Source of the DNA: Telopea speciosissima
Lineage: Eukaryota > Streptophyta > Magnoliopsida > Proteales > Proteaceae
Reading direction: 5' to 3'
Assembly: GCF_018873765.1 (NCBI RefSeq)
Contig: NC_057918.1
Coordinates: 12,222,862 to 12,286,861, forward strand
Length of the DNA: 64,000 bases
The position numbers and the translations under genes were made by a program. This document shows, piece by piece, positions 57,487 to 64,000 of the stretch (positions within the stretch are counted from its first letter, which is position 1; the number at the start of each line of letters is the position of its first letter). Below the pieces are notes generated by a model. The model saw only the letters and a program-made list of their open reading frames with translations. It had not been told where the DNA came from and ran no database searches.

Positions 57487-59932
57487 ACACATAAACTCAA
57501 AGACACCATTTGGTAATAGTCTCGTTTTGGGATTTATTTTTTTTTCATGAAAGTGTTCTTTTCGATTCCGTGCTATGAGAACGGTCTTGTGGAAGAGAAA
57601 CAACGTTTGATAAAACTATTATATAATTGTTTCATTAATAGAAACAACGTTTGGCAAACACTTTTTTCAAAAAAAAATTGTCTACAAAATTATTACATAA
57701 ATGTCATTATGTTCATTATTAATCCATAATTGTTATGAATATAATACCTATTCTCATGAATCACACTACAACAAAAAAAAATGTTGAAAATTATATGGGT
57801 TGACAAAAAGCAAGCTCATTTTTACATAAGATTAACTTTTCCAGTTTGGGATCTGGAATTGCCTCATTATATATTTAAAATTTTGAAGTAATGTCAAGGA
57901 AATTTTCTATTTAAGATATATAACTTATTATATAATTAGAGAAACCGTCATTAACATTCCATTATATATAATGGCAACCGACACCCAAAAAAAAAAAAAA
58001 TTGGCAGGGACACGTCTATGGCACCAATGCAATCCTTAATATTAAACATAAATATGTATGTGTTAAACAATAAAAGAAAATTTTTTTTATTCATAGAAAT
58101 TGTGACCTTGTAACAGAAAACAAATGTCGATGTTATCTTAAAATAAGGGTTGTATTTGGAGTTCATAGTTATCTGGGTGAGGACGTTGTTAAAAAGTGGT
58201 AGTTTGAACCCTAGGCAAACCAAGGTTGATGTTGTCAATTGAACTCCCATAGGAAATAGATTTTGTGTCAAGGGCAAAGATTGATCAATTCATTTATGGG
58301 CAAAACGATCATTTTCCATCATTCGATCTTTGGGAGCAATGTTGGACTCAATTCATCATCATCGTCGTGATAGTCCTTTAATGTGACAAAAATTGAAGTG
58401 TCTACATCGACCGTCATATGCAAATTCTATCCGCTTTCCTCTAATTGGTCTGTGCCGCTTCCTGCCCCAAGTCTCCTTTAGCTATCCTTGGGAAGAAGTG
58501 GCCTTCTCTGGGAGAAGAGGCTAAGGACTTCCTATCTAGACCATGCCGTTTCTATCAAGTGGTTGAAAATGGACATATCTGTTTAATTGATATGGTCACT
58601 ATGAGGGGGTGAATCAGTGGTGTCCAACAATTATCCCAACTTGATCACTTATGCACACATCCACAACATCGAAGTAGGTGGTGGATCTCATATATGTGAT
58701 TAAAAATGAATGAATTAAATTAAAAATATAAAAATTAAATATTAAAAACTGAAAGAGAAGATGAAGTGTTGGGGTATTTTAGGAAGTTCCACCATGTTTT
58801 TTCTTGGAACTCATAAGTAGTAACTAACTTTGGGGATTAAGAATATCTTTTCAAAATTGAAACCAGTATATGTTAAACAAATTTTAACCCTACTTATCTT
58901 TTAATTAATTTTCTTATCAAGTGGATTTGGGCAATTCCTATATTGTAATTATATAGGAATCCATGTTGATGGAATAATCACAACAGAACTGTCAGGCTAT
59001 TAAGGAAAAGAACAATAAACAACAAGAAGAAATGAGCATGAGTGAAGAAGGCCCAAAATTTGAAAGATTAGAATTGAAATGTTCTGATCTGCAAGAGATG
59101 CTAAATATGGAAGCATATATGAACAAGATTTGTTTTAAATCCTTTGGTATGATCCTCCTACCCCATTATTTCTCCATTGAAGGGATAAAGTTAAGATCAA
59201 TATTTTCCAGCAAGCAATGGTACCTTTTGGTGTAAAATGGATTCTCCTGAAAAGAACAGAGTTCTATTCAGGTTTGTGCATAAGATGTTGTTTGTTCAAA
59301 GTTCTGAAAATCTATATCTTTAAGCCTTCTGAGGTCAAAGGTAATTCCAATGGTCACATCTTCAAAACATTTCTTGTAAAACTCAGTAAGTTGCATTTGA
59401 CTAAGAAAGGTTTAATCTCCATAAACAGTTCCAAAACCAGTAAAGAATCACAGAACACTCACCACTGCATAGGATACTATTCTAGGTAATTTAGTTTGAT
59501 CTCTGGTGCCTTCAAGTGAACACACTTGCATCAATCAACACCAGCGGTTTTATTTACCTGCATGCAACATCAGAGAAGCTATCAATCAACTCCTATTGAA
59601 GTATTCATTGAAGTGTGGTTGTTCTCTTCTCTAGGTTCTGTGCAAGACTTATCCTGTGGAGTTTGCTTTGTCCTTTAATTGTTTTTGGTAGAATTAAAAT
59701 CTTCTGAAATTTTATTAAATGGTTTCTTGTGTTTGGAGCATGTGGAATGATATCTACAACATTACATGTGTATCTCTATAAGCACATACATATTTGCTGC
59801 ACGCACTTCAGGATGTTGTGTAAAATGCTTTTCATGAATGCAGGAATGTTTTCTTTTTCCTTCTTTCCACCTTTTTCTTCTCCATCTCTTAATTAGATTT
59901 TGTTCTTTGTTCTTTGTTTTTCTACTTTTCAG
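57487..59932. other. Intergenic, no gene seen
   Basis: Very AT-rich to about 58150, with paired motifs AACAACGTTTGATAAAAC / AACAACGTTTGGCAAACAC (about 57600, 57642). The 58300-58620 stretch is less AT-rich but has no open frame. ORFs at 59032-59235 and 59217-59489 match no family I know. Confidence 0.35.
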
Positions 59933-61985
59933 CCTCCAGTTTCCCCACCATGAACCAGGTGTAACACATGTTCTAGTAACGGGACGGGAGGAGCTGGCTA
60001 CGTAGGTTCACATGCTGCACTTCGACTTTTGAAGGATTCACACCAAGTGTGACTATAATGGTAGCTAGCTATCATTCATAACGAATAGAATTTAATCATT
60101 TCAAGCAAGATATGCTAAATATCTAAAATTTCATGTAGCATTAATCATTTCAACCAGGGCGACTTCAGTTCAAATATGCTGACAATTTGGGGGTGCTAAA
60201 TTAAGCTGTATCCTAAACACATCATCAGTTGTTATATGCTACATCATTTAACTGAAAAAAGAAAATATTATAGGCTACTTTTGCATTTAACAGGGGATCT
60301 AGAACATCTTTCCTTAATTAATCACACAGGTGAACAAAATATTTGCAGAAAATGCATTTTGCAGCTGTTGCTTATGTAGGGGAAAGCACACAAGAGCCTC
60401 TAAGGTATGCTTTACTCAGTCTCTTAATAAGCATGTTCTGAAAATGGTTTTGACAGTTTAATTACCAGAAGTGGGGAAATGTCAAGAAGTGATTAGATTT
60501 AGTAGTTATTCTATAAATTTGACATGGTAATTATTAACTCATTAAATCTAGTGAACTTTTTATTTGGGAACCTCAAATATTGTGCTGGTGAGAATTGAGC
60601 CCATTATCAGAAGTGTTATGTTGTTGATTGGTAACTAAGTGTGACTCTGCTCTGATTTTTCTTATTCTGTTTTACATGCACCTCTTCTTGGCAAGGCGTA
60701 GAAATCATTAGTCTCTGTGCCAGCCCTAGCTGTCCTGGATTTGGGATTCTAAACAGCTTCCTAATTTGATGGAGTTGGCTAGTGATTTCTTTATGAATGA
60801 ATGAAAACGATGAGAAGAGTTGGATGAAGAATAATCTTAATACTAACTGCATTTAGAGTCAATTGGGTTATTGATTTGTTTCGGAAGATGATGAATATTA
60901 GTTAATGGGTCAATATGGATCTTGGAAAAGTTGTGCTTTTTATCACAGGAAGAATGAAAGTCTGCCTGGGTTAATGTTAGCTGATTTTCAACCTCAAATT
61001 TTTTTGTTTATCCTCTGGACTCTGGTCATGTTTCAGAAAGTTATTAAGAGACTCAGACTGGCAATTCTTCTTAACCACAGGATACTTTATGTCAATGAAA
61101 GTTATGAAATAGTGAGATGGTCAGTATTTTAGGGCTTTTGCATTAACTGGTGATATTAATTAGGAGAAAATTGCAGTCTAAATGGATTTCTAGTTAGGAG
61201 AAAGTTGGATTCAGAAATGCCAGATTAGCTTGTCAGCATCGATAGCATCCTTATTAATATATTTAATTTTATTAGTAAAGCCAGAAAAGTATGCCGCTCC
61301 ACCATAGGAACTAGAATTATTAGTGTATCTTCAGTATATTCTAGAAAATTTTCTAACTTCTGTGTTTGTGCCCCAAGCAATATCATAGCAATTTCAATAC
61401 TATAACATACAGAGATAGTTTTGATACTACATTAGTTTTCTTTCTTCTTGTTCTCTGAATTTTATGTATCAGATGGTTCAACTAGAAATGCAATTCTATT
61501 GTAGCTTCCAGATTTTCTTTCTTATATGCTGTGAATTCTTGAAAATGTCCCAACATATTGGTTTGAGCTGTGTGGATCTTTCCATACACATAAATATGTT
61601 TCTTTTTTTCTACCTGCTCACAGAAATGGAACATTTATAAGAATATATAAGTACCAAATCTCACACATGAAACTCACTCAGATAATATGAGCTTATAACA
61701 TGAAAGTTGTTTCTAGTACCTTTTACTGTGCCAACGTTGTAGATACCAGCTATCGCAGGTGTGGCTTTGGCCAGAGCTTAGACATGAGCATCAACCAGAT
61801 CCATGGCATCAATGTAGTCTCCAATGCATGTTCCAAGAAGACCTGATTATGCTGAATTGTATAGTGACCCATCAAAGATCTAACACGAACTCAACTTGAC
61901 TGCCCAATACACAGGTCTTAAAGAGAGGTCACATATTGCATGGAGATCCCAACAGAAACACCAAAATTGCTATGGATTCTTAAAT
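59933..61985 (+). pseudogene. UDP-arabinose 4-epimerase (MUR4/UXE-like), scrambled
   Basis: Four exon-like pieces of the nucleotide-sugar epimerase that makes UDP-arabinose for cell-wall polymers. (a) 59933-60060: EPGVTHVLVT, then after a 5 bp ACGGG duplication GAGYVGSHAALRLLKDSH, the NAD-binding Rossmann start; the frame breaks. (b) 60330-60404, with acceptor and donor intact: VNKIFAENA, then MHFAAVAYVGESTQEPLR in another frame, consistent with a small deletion at a repeated ATGCATTT. (c) 61730-61829 on the minus strand: GDYIDAMDLVDAHV, stop, ALAKATPAIAGIYNVGT. (d) 61829-61985 on the plus strand: VPRRPDYAELYSDPSKI, stop, then HELNLTAQYTGL. Catalytic-centre exons (YxxxK) were not found. Frameshifts, stops and an inverted segment show it is dead. 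Retained splice sites argue for a duplicated genomic copy rather than a retrocopy. Confidence 0.8.
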
Positions 61986-63067
61986 ACATCACAGTTCATT
62001 TCATCACAATAATAAAACCAACATGGCTGTCACGAAATTGAATTCTGACTGTGCGCAGCATCCATTTCTTATCACAGAAGAAGAGTAGTTTAATTTTGAG
62101 GCAGGTTAAGATTAGTCTTCCCAGTAGGAAAAAGGGGGAGGGTATTGGTATTTTACAACCCTAAAAACTCTGATAAACAGCCTTACCCTTTACAAGCCTA
62201 TAAACTCAAAAAGTCGTTTGTGCCTTACCTGGGCATTTTGTGCGACCTCTACATCATATTATTCCAGTAGGCCATTGATTATGGGTGCAGTATTACTTTG
62301 CAGAAAATTTCCAGACAGTCTCAAATGAGGTAAACCTCTTGTGAACATTGTAGTGCCTATAGGAGTTGAGCATTTTGAACAATTGGTAAGTTTGGCAAAA
62401 GGTTTACTTCCTTGAGACAGTCTAAAAATTTTATACAATATTATTGAGCCCATTTACGAATATGCTTGGAATGTTGGGAGGTTTGAAGAAGGAGATCAGC
62501 TGGAGAAGAAGGTCAGCTTGGATGTTGCCTTGCCGGAACTTGCACGAGTAAGTTGAAGGAGAAAAGACATGAGAACTTGCAGCAGCAGTCACGATGTTAA
62601 ATGGGCAACCCCTTCCAGCTCTGTCCTCCGTCACGGACTTCACGGTGTTAAAAAGGGAGAATTGCAAACGAGAATACATCGACGGCTGAGGATCGCCTAA
62701 ATGGCTTACAATCGAGCGTCCATGTTTAACAGTAAGGGTTCACAGAGATCGCTGGCGTGGACGGAGAATGGAAGCTCCCTAGAACAAAAACGAGCAAGAG
62801 TACTATTCAATTCAGTCATTTCAGTGCCACAGTTCTTTCTATCAGTATTGTCTTTTTTTTATTCTATTTTTCGAAATGCCTGAGTTGTTGATGGTGAGCT
62901 AAATCGTTACCACTAAATCTGTAAAGGCAATGCGTCCATCCCCACATGTACTTAATTTATGCTAAGAAAGTTTTGTAACTTTTACTATGGGTTTCACACT
63001 ATTTACACCAAATTTTTAAAAATTAATATTAATAAAACTTCCTACCAAAAATATTATTACAATTTAA
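61986..63067. other. Downstream flank, no assignable gene
   Basis: Minus-strand ORFs (62259-62453, 62431-62679) and a plus-strand ORF (62701-62883) overlap in a less AT-rich stretch. None carries a motif I recognise and none is preceded by clear promoter signals. It could be the edge of a gene fragment. Confidence 0.25.
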
Positions 63068-63202
63068 GGCTGTTTGGTATGCAATCTCATAATAGATTTT
63101 GGATATAGAATACATTCTAAAACGAACAAATAGAGAAGAATTGGATTTTATAATGGGTTCTAGACTTAAAATCTATTCCGATAATGCATGCCAAATACAG
63201 GC
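63068..63202. mobile_element. Tourist-like MITE
   Basis: GGCTGTTTGGTATGCA at the left and TGCATGCCAAATACAGGC at the right are inverted. The GGCTGTTTGG start is typical of PIF/Harbinger (Tourist) MITEs. Flanks TAA and TTA fit a 3 bp TWA target imperfectly. Confidence 0.65.
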
Positions 63203-63231
63203 TTAGATTTTGAAAGCACACATTCCTTATA

Positions 63232-63540
63232 TAGGCAATGTTTGGTTGCAGGGGAAATTGAAGGGATGAGAAGAGCATGTAAGGGGAAATAAAAATTTAA
63301 TAAATAAATTTGTAATTATTATCCCGCATGGTTATATTACAAACTCCAAAGTATTCCCTATTTGGTTATTAAATTTCAATTTACTTTGCATCTAGATACC
63401 TTGGACCCTTTTTGGTTGCAAGAGAACTAGAAAGGGAAAGGGAAATGAAGGGAGTGGGGGTGAAGGAATTTTTTTTCCCGACTTTTAAGTCATTTGGTTG
63501 CAACGGAAGTGAAGTGAAATTGATTTAGCATATTCTATCA
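63232..63540. repeat. Degenerate TTTGGTTGCA repeats
   Basis: AATGTTTGGTTGCAGGGGAA, TTTTTGGTTGCAAGAGAACT and CATTTGGTTGCAACGGAAGT recur at about 63238, 63409 and 63492, each followed by purine-rich GAA/GGGA sequence. Probably nested remnants of one MITE family. Confidence 0.5.
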
Positions 63541-64000
63541 AAAAAAACTTATTTAGCATAGTTGTTTGTTTGAAAGTAAAATCGATGAAAAATCAATGTA
63601 ACTTTTTTTTTTAGTAAATTTGTGATCCAATCAATTTTACCAACTTGCTCTTATTATGGCTAGTTTTATAGTTTATTTAAAAAAAAAAAAAAAATACATA
63701 TATATTTTAAAATTTTGAAATTCAAAAGAAGCAACTTATCCTAAACATAAAATTTCACTAGTAGTAAATCATTTGAGATCAAACTTTTGTTATATATCAC
63801 AAAACTTTGATCAATTTGAAATAATGTATGAAAACGCACTACCCTATTAATATCCATACATACTTACACACAGATGTGCATAACCAATTAGAGTGCTTTT
63901 GAATTATAACAAATATATATATATATCAAAACTATTTTTTATTTTTTTAAACAAAGTTGCGGAATCTTACATAACCTAGCTACGATAGTTTCCATTTAGC
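63541..64000. other. Window edge, AT-rich, no gene seen
   Basis: A and T runs (for example 63678-63695) and a TA microsatellite near 63912-63926. No coding signal. Confidence 0.35.

Noticed and set aside
62259..62883. Overlapping ORFs on both strands as a new gene
   Set aside because: No recognisable motif, no consistent frame or splice sites. Kept only as an unassigned region.

Overview
The window is nuclear DNA of a flowering plant. The evidence is split genes with GT-AG (and one GC-AG) introns, plant-specific proteins (an alpha-expansin, a plant-type polypyrimidine-tract-binding protein, a plant RING protein), AT-rich intergenic DNA, microsatellites, poly-C runs and many small non-autonomous transposons. 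Introns of 5 to 9 kb in two ordinary genes suggest an expanded genome. I cannot name the species. No bacterial operon, CRISPR array, rRNA or convincing tRNA is visible.

Three real protein genes are supported, all on the minus strand. (1) An alpha-expansin of 248 residues in three exons (6895-8283). (2) A RING-finger protein whose coding exons are split by a 9.4 kb intron (23871-34687, with a 5' UTR exon near 35863-36000). Its apparent first codon is ACG, in front of a Gly-Ser-Leu-Cys-Cys start that looks like an acylation signal. (3) A three-RRM polypyrimidine-tract-binding protein of 478 residues in ten exons over 16 kb (40383-56489), with one GC-AG intron. Two gene remnants are also present: the last exon of a purple acid phosphatase (377-652) and a scrambled UDP-arabinose 4-epimerase (about 59933-61985) that contains an inverted segment.

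The rest is mostly transposon-derived. At least three hAT-like elements end in TAGGG(C/G)TG and are flanked by 8 bp duplications or near-duplications (2634-3045, 13635-14296, 28808-29612). Palindromic MITEs with GGG...CCC ends and 9 bp target duplications, i.e. Mutator-like, occur at 38656-38791, 51112-51273 and 57282-57477, with relatives at 2333, 13366 and 36360. Other inverted-repeat elements lie at 1523-1791, 4507-4697, 9744-9904, 12891-13056, 16912-17295, 21927-22100, 22173-22320 and 63068-63202. LTR-like, TATA-containing repeats without coding capacity sit in the long introns. Two of them are in opposite orientation in introns 1 and 8 of the PTB gene. Tandem duplications occur at 18172-18465, 22947-23599, 28565-28680, 29117-29276 and 47333-47474.

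The three genes act in unrelated processes: wall loosening, probable ubiquitin ligation and pre-mRNA splicing. Nothing suggests a cluster or co-regulated pathway. The points most worth a second look are the ACG start, the scrambled epimerase, the inverted repeats around PTB exons 2-8, the G-rich tract upstream of the expansin, and the MITE families with readable insertion footprints.
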